A DNA stretch of 64,000 bases from Ctena decussata (taxonomy: Eukaryota > Mollusca > Bivalvia > Lucinida > Lucinidae). Of the stretch, positions 11,660 through 20,625 are shown in pieces. Within the stretch, counting starts at the first letter, position 1. Each line of letters begins with the position of its first letter. Location of the stretch: the NCBI GenBank assembly GCA_963989385.1, contig OZ022500.1, positions 117,345,842 to 117,409,841 of the forward strand, in the 5' to 3' direction. A program made the position numbers and the translations under genes. Under the pieces are notes generated by a model. It was not told where the DNA came from. It did no database searches and worked only from the letters and a program-made list of their open reading frames with translations.

Positions 11660-12148
11660 CGGCGGATCGAAGCATTTCAGAAACAGTCAGTTACTTTGCT
11701 TTATGAAAGTACTGTAAAGAGGAAATTATCAGGAACTGATACGGCCAAAGGACTTCTATGGTTAAGGCGTGAATTTTCCCCATGATAAAAAAGTTATACG
11801 GATCACTGCCTTCTGCTTTGCATTTTTGACTATGACATGTAACTTGCATGACAAATGAATTTTCAACTGTTTGTGTCTATGTAAAGTACGTTAAACATAC
11901 GTTGACGTTGACGTCATTGTTGAGATAAATTGTAAATTATCCTCAAACTGATCGTTGAAATAATGAATTATTGTATACATTTCACCCTCTTTTTACTTAC
12001 ATTACTTACATAACAGACAACACTGGATAGTTTTGACTACATATATGTGACCTTGACCTCATTTCAAGGTCATGGTACACAATATAATCCTTGAAGATCA
12101 CAGTGCTACTGTTGACCATTCTTCTCCTTTGGCTTACTGAGTATCGTT
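11660..12148. other. Intergenic DNA, no gene recognised
   Basis: Nothing supported beyond AT-rich sequence. Confidence 0.5.
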
Positions 12149-12260
12149 CCCCCCCCCCCCCCCCCGTGACCCAGCTTCCCACTCATATATATTGCGTACT
12201 TGGATAACATAATTCCGCTGCATGAAGGAAATGCTGGGTCACGGGGGGGGGGGGGGGGGG
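12149..12260. repeat. Poly-C / poly-G inverted repeat
   Basis: A run of 17 C followed by GTGACCCAGC (12149-12175) is matched by GCTGGGTCAC followed by 18 G (12233-12260). The arms of about 27 bp flank a 57-base spacer. The structure could form a very stable hairpin or, on either strand, a G-quadruplex. Confidence 0.9.
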
Positions 12261-12371
12261 AAGCACCTGTACCTTAATTATAGTGAAGCGTTCTTTTTTC
12301 GCCGTTTTGACCAGAAGTGTAACTATGGTTTTGCATGTTTAAATGCCAGTCAGGCGTAACAAGCGCTTGGT

Positions 12372-12464
12372 GAAGAGTCTGATCAGACTTGCCGGATGCC
12401 CAGGCTGATCTGAGTCTACGCTGGGCAAACAGCCACTTTGTTGGTTTTCTCGTGTCGCGGCTCA
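12372..12464. mobile_element. Half copy of family A MITE (copy 3)
   Basis: Only the right half is present: AGGCTGATCTGAGTC..., then CCACTTTGTTGGTTTTCTCG and GTGTCGCGGCTCA. The left half is missing. Confidence 0.75.
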
Positions 12465-12899
12465 ACTAGTAAGAAAGTAGGAGCTGATAGCAAAAGAAAA
12501 ACCTCTTTCCAAGATAAGAGATCACAAAGCTAGCCTTGGCTAAACATAAATGTATCAGGCACTCCAAACTTTTCTTGTACCTTTTTTCAATTTTTTAGAC
12601 ACAAAACGAGTTTTCGAAGATTTCAGATAAGCGGAAACAAAAATATCAATGATAAAACACAACGGAAGCGCCGTCTTGGAACCGTCAGTGTTAAACTTCT
12701 AGGGGCCGTTAACCGCTTTTACGGAACTCCAAACCCTCGCCTTGGCATCCCACATGTATCAAGTAAAAGGACACACAATACAAGGTTGTGTTCATTTCTT
12801 ACGTGCTCCGAGTCCTGACAGTCTTTCTCGGAACAATCGAAGCCAGAAATGCCGGACCAGTCCCTATTAAATTCGGCGCCATCTCTTCCTTGGACTGTA
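12465..12899. other. Intergenic DNA beside the BEL relic
   Basis: A 100-codon minus-strand frame ending at 12719 has no motif I recognise. A 3' LTR of the BEL/Pao relic might be expected here, but I cannot match it to a 5' copy. Confidence 0.35.
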
Positions 12900-13375
12900 A
12901 CTGGTATTCTTTTGCTGACTGTTCCAAGGCGGTACTTCTGTTGTGGTTCCTCTGTGTTACATGTTGCTAAGTCCGCATGTCTATACTCTCTAGCAATCCG
13001 TTTACCTGAATAGCTGCCCATTCTGCTTTCTTTTTTGTTTTGTTTGGTAATTTAGAATATAAAACGGGTAAAAAAAGATGTTGCTGCTGTTTTTAATTAG
13101 GGTAGCTGAATGACCACCTATTTTGGAAAAGAGCTGCTCATTCGGGTTACCGTGCGTGTCTTTTGCAAACTTTAGCTTTATTAGCCGAAACTACGTAGTC
13201 TGGCCCATGTTCCTTCCTCTGAATGTATTCTCTGCTCTTGAAGGAACTCTTTAAGATTTTAATTTTAGTCATTTTTTGTAAGTGTGCTTATTTCCCTTTT
13301 GGTTTTAAGAGCGGAATGTGGGCTTTGATTATATTAATTCTTGATCATTGCCTATCTTTTTACTTTTCATCTATT
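12900..13375 (+). repeat. Dispersed repeat family R, copy 2
   Basis: CTGACTGTTCCAAGGCGGTA, a T-rich stretch, GCTGAATGACCACCTATTTT, GAAAAGAGCTGCTCATTCGG and TTTCCCTTTTGGTTTTAAGA follow in the same order as in the other copies. It abuts the integrase end of the BEL/Pao relic. Confidence 0.6.
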
Positions 13376-13384
13376 GTCGTTGGA

Positions 13385-14043
13385 GCGACCTGGTCCCCGA
13401 TTTGGCCTTTAAGAAATTATTTGGAGTCAGCGGGGCATCGTCTGAAGATTTGGCTGACTAATACTTCAACGGCTGTGATTTTATCAACGCTTCAGCGCCA
13501 ATCATTGGCGTCAACAGTTCTTCGTCACTGATGTGAGCATTACCAATTGTTGCATGTATTGCCCTCTTCGTCGACTTTATCATTGTCTAATGCAATGTGG
13601 AGCGAACGGAGGAATGGATGTGATACCGTTGTTCGAGGTTGAGTTCTCGATTTTATTACGATCTAGCTGCTCTACTAGAGATTTCAGCTCCCTTTCCTGC
13701 GCCCTTGAAGTTAGTATCGTCGTCCGAGGAAGTCTCCTAAGGGAGCCCGCGATGACATGCCATTCTGTATAATTCATTGAGAAAATCAATTTCGAGTCTA
13801 TGGGCCATCTCTAGAAGTATAATTCACGTTGTCATACAAGTAAAAAGACAGTATCACTTCTGTCGCCGTTTTCCTCGCTTTTGTACAGTGATGAATGGCC
13901 CACCGATATCAACTGATGTCCTGCTAAAAGCCCGCAAGGATGGTTTCACTCTTGCAAGCGGTAAAGGTGCCATGTTTTTAGCAGCTTTTGCTTTTCTAGG
14001 TCTGCACTCAACGCATTCATTTTCCCGTTCACGCATCACCTAA
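13385..14043 (-). pseudogene. BEL/Pao integrase relic
   Basis: Minus-strand frames carry a CVECRPRKAKAAKNMAPLP zinc-binding-side motif, then a VDIGGPF stretch holding the first catalytic Asp. Further on come the ELKSLVEQLD and NNGI.SIPPFAPH blocks of the catalytic core, and downstream in another frame NPQDDAPLTPNNFL. All are characteristic of BEL/Pao integrases, whose product inserts the element's DNA copy into chromosomes. Several frame changes and missing blocks make it non-functional. Confidence 0.8.
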
Positions 14044-14155
14044 CGTCCCGACATGACATAATCCAAAGCCGTTATTATATAGCTGCTAACGTTATGTTGG
14101 TACCCGTAGCATGTTATTTTAGTTTCTCATGAAAATCCTTGATTTATCAGCTTCA

Positions 14156-14491
14156 TCACCCAGTATTTACACGAAAGAATGACTGGATAACGTTGATCAT
14201 ATAACAAGAATGGGAATGCATCAAGCGTCCATCAGACCGCATTATCCCATCGTCGTCCAGTTTTGCCTTCAATGCCAGTAGCTTGCTGTTGGACGGCAAA
14301 CGTTTTCCCACGGACAAAGCTTTCCACTCATTTTTAAAGGCTGTGCACTGTTCATGTCGAACAAGTTTGATTTCTGCCCTTTTCATCTCATCAGAATGGA
14401 GTACCCCGCATGTCCTATCTTCCCTCAGCGTCTTACAGTTGTGTATAATTCGATTGACCCATGCTTGAATTCTTGTGTAAGTCGTAGTCAT
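14156..14491 (-). pseudogene. BEL/Pao pol fragment between RNase H and integrase
   Basis: An intact 111-codon stretch with W.NRIIHNCKTLRE, LHSDEMKRAEIKLVRHEQC, AFKNEWKALSVGKRL and LKAKLDDDGIMRSDGRLMHS. These are the conserved blocks of the segment just upstream of the BEL/Pao integrase zinc finger. It is the best preserved part of the relic. Confidence 0.8.
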
Positions 14492-14929
14492 CTTGAATAG
14501 TGCTCATGAAGTTAGTATCTGATTCTACTACGGACATCAACGTTTGAGTAACATCTCCGCTGCTTTTGATTCCATGAAATCGTGTTTGTCTTATTGCTCA
14601 CGTGCTAAACTTCTAATTTCATCGTAGCCTGTTGGTTTCTCCTTTGCTTTGTTAATAGGCCATCTGTCTTCTTTTTCCGAATAAGAACTCTGGGCCATTC
14701 AACAATCTGGCACAGTTTGCAAGATATTTTGCTTTAGGCATGTACTTCTGCCTAGAATAGCAGGATTTTAAGCTAATGGTACATACCGCCACTGATCTGG
14801 CCTAGTAAGCCTTGCATTTCGCCAACTCTGTTCGCTACAAATGTGTGAACTCCCGACTTCGACCTAGTATCAACCACAAAACGTTTCCAATGTCGGGACA
14901 AAAAGGTAAAGTTACTGACTGGAGTCTCT

Positions 14930-15309
14930 GGGATGCTTGCTATTCTGGCTGTGCGTCGTACACCAACTATTGCACCCTATTAAGTCTAGGCGAGGTATGC
15001 TTGATTCAAGGCATGGTGCAACACGTGTCTTCGCAGCTATCAGACTGACTGACACAGAGCCATCCGCAAATGTATATCTGGCCTATACAACTGCTCCATA
15101 TGCGTCTTCTGGTGCATCTAAGAACATATGTAGTGGCATCTCTTCTAAAGCTATTCTTTTTTTTTACAAGACACCTTGGATTCTGTAATTCCCGTAAATC
15201 TTGTAATTTCTGGAACCTTGAATGTGCGGCACTGACTAGCGGTTCGATCAGCTCATCGTTCCAGTCTACGACCGATGTCCACATTTCCTGTAGTAATATT
15301 TTTGCTGAG
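14930..15309 (-). pseudogene. BEL/Pao reverse transcriptase end and RNase H relic
   Basis: The blocks TISAKILLQEMWTSVVDWND and LRELQNPRCL mark the end of the RT region, and an HMFLDAPEDAYGAVVY-like string in a shifted frame marks the RNase H start. The retroposon at 15320-15568 interrupts this region exactly upstream of the first block, and related pol sequence resumes beyond it at about 15580-15830. Confidence 0.75.
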
Positions 15310-15319
15310 ATCGTAAATG

Positions 15320-15568
15320 TATGGTTGGTTGGTCGTGTTGGGTTTAACGGCTCTCTGAGACAGTATTTCTGTCTATATCTGACCGTCTTCCAGAGACAGA
15401 GAGAGGGAGAAAGAAAAGAGAAATGAAAGACGAGAGAAAAAAAATCCAAACAAACCCCGTCCGTTCCTACTGCATGCGCAATAGGCCCTTGCCCTACTTT
15501 TATCCAAATAAGTATGACGTCCTGGCACAGGAAGTTATAACCAGCACCATCACCCGACCACCACCCCC
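15320..15568 (-). mobile_element. Short retroposon inserted in the BEL/Pao relic
   Basis: The 249-bp insert is flanked by an exact 11-bp target duplication GATCGTAAATG (15309-15319 and 15569-15579). On the minus strand it ends in AACACGACCAACCAACCAT, an (AACC)n tail like that of LINEs and SINEs in this window. It has no coding content and contains a (GAGA)n stretch near 15400. It is either a SINE or the truncated 3' end of a LINE. Confidence 0.8.
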
Positions 15569-15856
15569 GATCGTAAATGCAGCTAATAGGCTAGCTGGAT
15601 CACGGCGTGGCTATTTCCTTGAGAAAATTTTGTTTGGTGTACAGCATGATCTCTTCATGCATTCGTTTTAAATGTGAACAGGTCTTGCCCGACTAACCAT
15701 CATACCCCAGGCGTTTTCGCAGACGGCAAATGATCGCGATCTAGATCCACCTCTGCCTTTTGATCTTGTACAGGAATCTCTGCTAGGATACTTTACGTGC
15801 ATGCATTCCAGATCTTGTCAGCAGGTGGGATAGCTGTTTGTACAACTTGATAGCCT

Positions 15857-16079
15857 GGGGCCATATTTATAAAACGACTTAAGTGGTTGCTATGCTGTTG
15901 CTAAGGCTAAATTTCTATGAAGGCGATTCCCTACAACTATGAATTTTGCTCTGGATGAACAGTCTTTTTTAGACTGTTCCCCCAGAGCAAATTTCATAGT
16001 TGTAGGGGGTCTCCTTCATAGAAATGCAGACCTAGCAACAGCATAGCAACCACTTAAGTCGTTTTATAAATACGGCCCC
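15857..16079. mobile_element. Foldback MITE, family B copy 1
   Basis: Begins GGGGCCATATTTATAAAACG and ends with the complement ...TTATAAATACGGCCCC. The interior is symmetric around AGACTGTTCC, with ACAACTATGAAxTTTGCTCT arms. Four copies occur in the window (15857, 30566, 40987, 42370), each about 223 bp long. Confidence 0.9.
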
Positions 16080-16187
16080 TGGTCTTCATTGATTTGGCCT
16101 TTTCATTTTCTGGAACTTTCCTTGCATAGCCTTTCTCTCTATACTACTCAATGATTTTCTGTAAGCAGTCGTAATATCTGCCTCTAG

Positions 16188-16424
16188 TTATAGGTGAGAT
16201 CTCTGTTCTGTCTTCTTTAGTCTCCGAACTGCCATGTTGTAGCTATCTTGCAGGAAAAGTCTATCCACTCTCCACGGTATTCCGACCCGATACTTGTTGT
16301 TTTCATATCTGATGGATTTTTCTACGATTTTCATTGCCGATTGGTCATCTATGTTCTCTAACTGTGTTTGCTTTGATGGCGACACATCATCTAATTTCCA
16401 AAACTTTTGTAACGTAGCGTTCAA
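16188..16424 (-). pseudogene. BEL/Pao reverse transcriptase N-terminal relic
   Basis: A 78-codon minus-strand frame with LQKFWKLDDVSPS, NNKYRVGIPWRVD and LQDSYNMAVRRLKKTEQRS. These match the segment immediately before the BEL/Pao RT palm. The catalytic YxDD region downstream is disrupted by the MITE at 15857-16079 and by decay. Confidence 0.8.
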
Positions 16425-16879
16425 GCTTTGGATTGTAGCTGATCCCGGTCAAAAAAGGGTACATGCGATATTAATTTGCAGGAGTTGTCTGCTGTTTGGA
16501 CTTGGATTTCCGATGTATGTCCACCCGAGTGGAGTATGCCTTGGTATCGGTTCGGCTGGGTTCGCTCGTACTTCTTCAATTGAACAGTGAATTTCTGCAC
16601 AATCCAGGCCTGTAAGGGATATCTGCGATGGGTCTTTTGCAGAAATGGGGAAGTTATATATTCTTCAGGTGTGGCAACTGCTCGCTATACTTATTCAATT
16701 CCACGACAGTCATGCTACCGGTAACCCTATTGGCCGTGAATGCGGTCACAGTTGTGCTAACGTCGCCTTTCAGGTTTCTTTACTCGAAACTAACAGGTTT
16801 TGTTTCAAATGTTGCTACCTGTTCTTTTAAAACAGTCACCGTTTTTTTTCCGATTTGCCTTGCAGTACTAGCTCAGGGC

Positions 16880-17000
16880 GGGCCACGTGTATTTATGTAT
16901 GTTTTGGCGCTAGTGTCATCAAGTAAAGCATTTATGATTATTTTCACTGAGCGATCTCCATTCTTGACAATGCCGGGTACTGTATGCAGTCAAATCAAGT
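16880..17000 (-). pseudogene. BEL/Pao aspartic protease relic
   Basis: Minus-strand translation gives VPGIVKNGDRSVKIIINALL followed by DDTSAKTYIN, which is the retroviral-type protease active-site block with Asp retained and the usual Gly of D[ST]G not preserved. A stop follows shortly after. Confidence 0.65.
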
Positions 17001-17204
17001 CCGCGTCGACGTAGTTTTGAGTCATCATAGTCGTCTGTCCCTGTTGAGCCTTCCTCTCCGTGACTCCAGATTCTCGAACTGGACCCGACTATTCTGTCCC
17101 TAAACGCTCGTCGTTCGATAGGTTACAGCATGCACGTTTCACTTCGGTATCATTAGATGATCTTGAGTGTAGTTTTGGAACTATGGTGCAACTCGCGACA
17201 ACCT

Positions 17205-17400
17205 TTTTTGGCACGCATTGCCGTCCTTGGATATGGTTTCCAGTGATGCCCCTCTACTAAACAACGATAGCACAGGTGACATTGCTTAGTGATATTCCAT
17301 GGGTCAAACACGTTCATTTGTATAAGTCATTAAAATTCCATACACCGTGTTGCCCTGTGCACACCTTACATGACGATTTTAGTGTCTTACTACCGTCCTT
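17205..17400 (-). pseudogene. BEL/Pao gag zinc-knuckle relic
   Basis: In two frames the minus strand reads SCKVCTGQHGVWNF and then CHLCYRCLVEGHHWKPYPR with a following GCRELHH. This is the double Cys/His knuckle of BEL/Pao gag. There is one frame shift and a stop between the two halves. Confidence 0.7.
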
Positions 17401-17445
17401 AGTGCCTCCGAAGAACGTGCGCTAACTTTTTTGTCCTGTGGGTGA

Positions 17446-17835
17446 TTATGTTGATGCCCCATCACCCTGTTTGTTTGTCAAGCCTCGAAAAGTCTCCAGT
17501 GCGATAATTTGGAATCTGATTTCAAAAAGCTTAGTCACTAATTCTGAGTGATTATTCTCAAAAACCCAGCAGTGATATCGCACCAGCAAAGCCCCAGGTA
17601 ATTTTCGCTGTAACCTGGTATACAAAATGCCGTCGCCCAGTTGGCAGTGTTGTCGCGCTTCTTTGAGTTTTAAAATCGCAATATCTGACAGGTCGGCGAA
17701 TTGCTCCATATCCCCAGCATTTTCTGACCGTATTTGTCGGTACTTTTCCAAATCTTCGAGGTTGATTTCTACCTGACGTCGCTTACCACCATACTTCCTC
17801 TCGTCTTGCCTGAAAGGCAGAGTAATCCGTACCAA
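17446..17835 (-). pseudogene. BEL/Pao gag relic
   Basis: A 129-codon open stretch starting VRITLPFRQDERKYGGKRRQ and followed by a charged region. A segment of the LVRYHCWVFEN and ELVTKLFEIRFQIIALETFR type agrees with the gag segment before the zinc knuckle. Assignment rests mainly on position upstream of the knuckle and general similarity, so it is less certain than the pol parts. Confidence 0.5.
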
Positions 17836-18034
17836 AAGTGCCCGACCTATGCCACTTTAGTATTGGGCTATTTGGAAGAAATGGTATTTGGAAAGATAGT
17901 TATAAGAAAACATTGACTCATTTTAAGAAAACATTGGTTTTAAACAGTACTTTGAATAAAACTTGGAAAAAAATCCTTGATCTTCATGAAGGAAAAATAT
18001 CGATAAGATATTAAACATTTTTCATACCTCATTC

Positions 18035-18470
18035 AAATTCACAATAGAATACAACAAGACTAACTTACCATTTCTTGACCTAATGGTCATAGATAGAGAC
18101 GGTAAGAGAGAAACAGATTTATATTACAGAATGGCCGATAGTAAAGTATCTTTTATTCAGTTCATGTCACTCAAAACACACGAAATATCCCTTACAACCT
18201 AGACCAAAGAATTAAAAGTATCTTTTATTCAGTTCATGTCACTCAAAACACACGAAATATCCCTTACAACCTAGACCAAAGAATTAAAACAATAGCAAGT
18301 GATGAACAGCAAATGTTAAAATAGGATGGAAATACTAAAAATAAAAAATAAACTAGCAAACACCAAAAATATCCATTACTCCTTATAGAGGATAAAATAA
18401 AGAAAGCCCTTGCACAATCACAAACCTATACAGACTTTGTGAATACATGTACTCCTGAGAAATTATGAAG
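18035..18470 (+). pseudogene. Penelope-like reverse transcriptase C-terminal relic with an internal 72-bp duplication
   Basis: FTIEYNKTNLPFLDLMVIDR, then KRETDLYYRMADSK, then in shifted frames LLFSSCHSKHTK and NIPYNLDQRIKTIA, followed by ALAQSQTYTD. This is the block order at the end of the Penelope-like RT domain (LPFLD, T.IYYKPTDS, SCHP.HTK, IPYNLARRI). Three frames are needed, so it is a pseudogene. The bases 18145-18216 are repeated exactly at 18217-18288. Confidence 0.75.
18145..18288 (+). repeat. Exact 72-bp tandem duplication
   Basis: Two identical 72-bp units starting AGTATCTTTTATTCAGTTCA and ending AAGAATTAAA lie head to tail inside the Penelope-like relic. Confidence 0.95.
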
Positions 18471-18479
18471 GTGCTTTGT

Positions 18480-18915
18480 CACTAACAGAATTGAAATCAT
18501 TTTTCTCTCAGCAAAGGACTAGAAGGCCGCATTAACTTATCATAACAAAATGAGATGTTAAGAGTTGAATTTGCAAACTTTATGCTATGTAATGGTTATT
18601 TTGAGCTGCCTTATATTCAAAAGGTCTTCAGTGACGTCATCGCAAACTGTTATTTTTTTAATTTTTAAATCATGAAATATCTTCTAGTTTGACTTTACAA
18701 ATAGGTAAAAATGGTGATTTTTTATCTGTCAGACTGCCAAAAATCCAACTGAAACTCATATTTGCAAGAGCATCATTTGAATTTCAAATCAAAATATCTA
18801 ATTATATTTTTAATATTATTATTTTGGAATTACATTCTTGACGTACAGCAAAATGAATTTCGTAATTTTAAATTTGTCAAAAAGGGTCGTTGACATTGAC
18901 AATTTTTTATTTATT

Positions 18916-18946
<31 letters not shown>

Positions 18947-19840
18947 TATACAAACTTGAAGAAAATGTTTTAAAATCTTTTTTTAATTATTTTAATTATT
19001 CATTTATTCATTCATTTATTTTTCAATAAAAGTTAAATCTTAAATAATTTTTGAATTTGTGGATTGTCAGATAGAATAAATTGATAAGTAATGAATAATA
19101 TTTGAAATAATCAAGCATGTAAGATAGCAATGTTTTAAACTCAAACAAAATGAGCATAACTAAGTTTTAGAATCTATTTTACAAAATAAAGTCAACAGGG
19201 GCAACACAGAAGTGTACATTAAGAATAAAAATTGCTTAAACTTGAAAGTTAGGAAGACAGTGCATGTATGGCCTTTGTATTATTTAAATAGTCATAACTT
19301 TTGAATGGATTGGAAGGTTTTGGTATGGTTTGCAACAAATTGATCCTGTCTCTAAATCCTATAATTGCAGCTAAATCCAATCATTAAAAAAAAAACTATA
19401 TTCGTTATTGGCTTTTAAAGACAGACAATCCTACAGATGTCTAAGGAATCCTTTTTTCATAATTCCCATCATTTACCATGCTACGCAGTAGGCAAACATG
19501 AACTTTTAATTATCAAGATGTCATTTGTAATTCAATACAGAGGAAGAAATATTAAGCTACAGAATATCAGATCTTTCAACATGACGCAAACAACCCCCGT
19601 GATCTCTTTTATTATATACATGTAGTCACCATGGATATTATATGTTTAACAATAATTAGTTGTCTCGTTTACTCGTTTATTGAATAAAGAAAAACTGAAT
19701 AGAGGAAAAAAGTTCGAAAAACCCAATGAGGACACCCAACAGTCATCAGAACGACTCCAACATAGATCCATGGTTAGATTATGAGGGGAAAAGGCTCATT
19801 TTCCAACCATCGAAAGATATTTTGTGCCACACAGAAATAT
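18480..19840. other. AT-rich intergenic DNA with a T-run/G-run
   Basis: A run of T followed by more than 20 G lies at about 18905-18945. No gene is visible; the short frames at 18838-19029 and 19437-19625 have no recognisable content. Confidence 0.5.
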
Positions 19841-19845
19841 GGGCG

Positions 19846-19985
19846 GGTCGGGTAACTTCGGACAACGTGTAAATTCGGACATACCAAGGCAAACAGTGAA
19901 AATCCTGATGAGAAAATCCAGACGAGATGGCTTATAATGAGCCGTTTCGTCAGGATTGTCACTGTTTGCCCAGTTATTTTTGTTT
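19846..19985. mobile_element. Degenerate foldback element, family E copy 2
   Basis: Contains GGGTAACTTCGGACA, GGCAAACAGTGAAAATCCTG and the complementary CAGGATTGTCACTGTTTGCC, as in the fuller copy at 38493-38710. The right-hand outer arm is missing. Confidence 0.65.
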
Positions 19986-20625
19986 TAATGCCATAATAGC
20001 ACTTTCCAAATTAACCTGCAAGCTGAATTTACCTGACTGGATCCTAATAATAAAACACCATTTTAAGACAGGCGCATCTGGTATGTTAAAAACTGATTAA
20101 TTTTAGTTGTCTTAATTTTCAGCAGGTGTTTATTAATAGAAGACTATTGATTTCAAATATGGTTTTTATTTCTCGTTGGTCACTGAGTCATAAGTTTGTC
20201 AATAACAGTCAGCTTGCGCAAGTACATTCTAATGGATATACGATATCGCAGTCTATAAAAACGTGGCAATCATAAGCATTTCTTATACATGATCAATGGT
20301 AAATGTTAGTCACGTAGTTTTATTTATAAATATTAAGTTTTCTGTAATCGGATACCGTGCGTGGTACAGGTAAAAGCAATACAACACAACAGGAAGAATA
20401 GACAGACTAGAATTTATTCAGAGTCAGTCATGCAAATTATCTATATGTATGTCATACGAATTGGGTGTCTAAAATAAAACAGATTTGTACTGAACTAATA
20501 AACCTTGGGATTTCCACTAAGTATATCAATGGATTACAGATATCTTCTATCAGCATTATCTAAGTAGTTTACTTAATACTGGCGGAAGATAAACAATAAA
20601 CATAAATCGACTGATATATTCTGTA
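19986..20625 (+). other. Upstream region of the TRIM-like gene
   Basis: AT-rich sequence without repeats I recognise. The promoter and any 5' untranslated exon of the gene starting at 20626 should lie here, but no element can be assigned with confidence. Confidence 0.4.

Larger units (their letters stand above)
13380..17840 (-). mobile_element. Decayed BEL/Pao-type LTR retrotransposon
   Basis: Read on the minus strand the window shows, in order, gag, a zinc knuckle, an aspartic protease, reverse transcriptase, RNase H, a linker region and integrase. This is the BEL/Pao order, and the individual motifs fit that family. Every domain is broken by stops or frame changes, so the copy is dead. It has been invaded by a retroposon (15320-15568) and by a foldback MITE (15857-16079). 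I could not identify a matching LTR pair; the ends given are those of recognisable coding sequence. Confidence 0.85.

Noticed and set aside
11475..11785. Arg-Glu and Ser-Leu repeat proteins
   Set aside because: Translations of the (GA)n microsatellite.
19910..19950. Hammerhead ribozyme from CCTGATGAGAAAATCC
   Set aside because: The word is part of a foldback arm present in both family E copies and lacks the GAAA box and stems.
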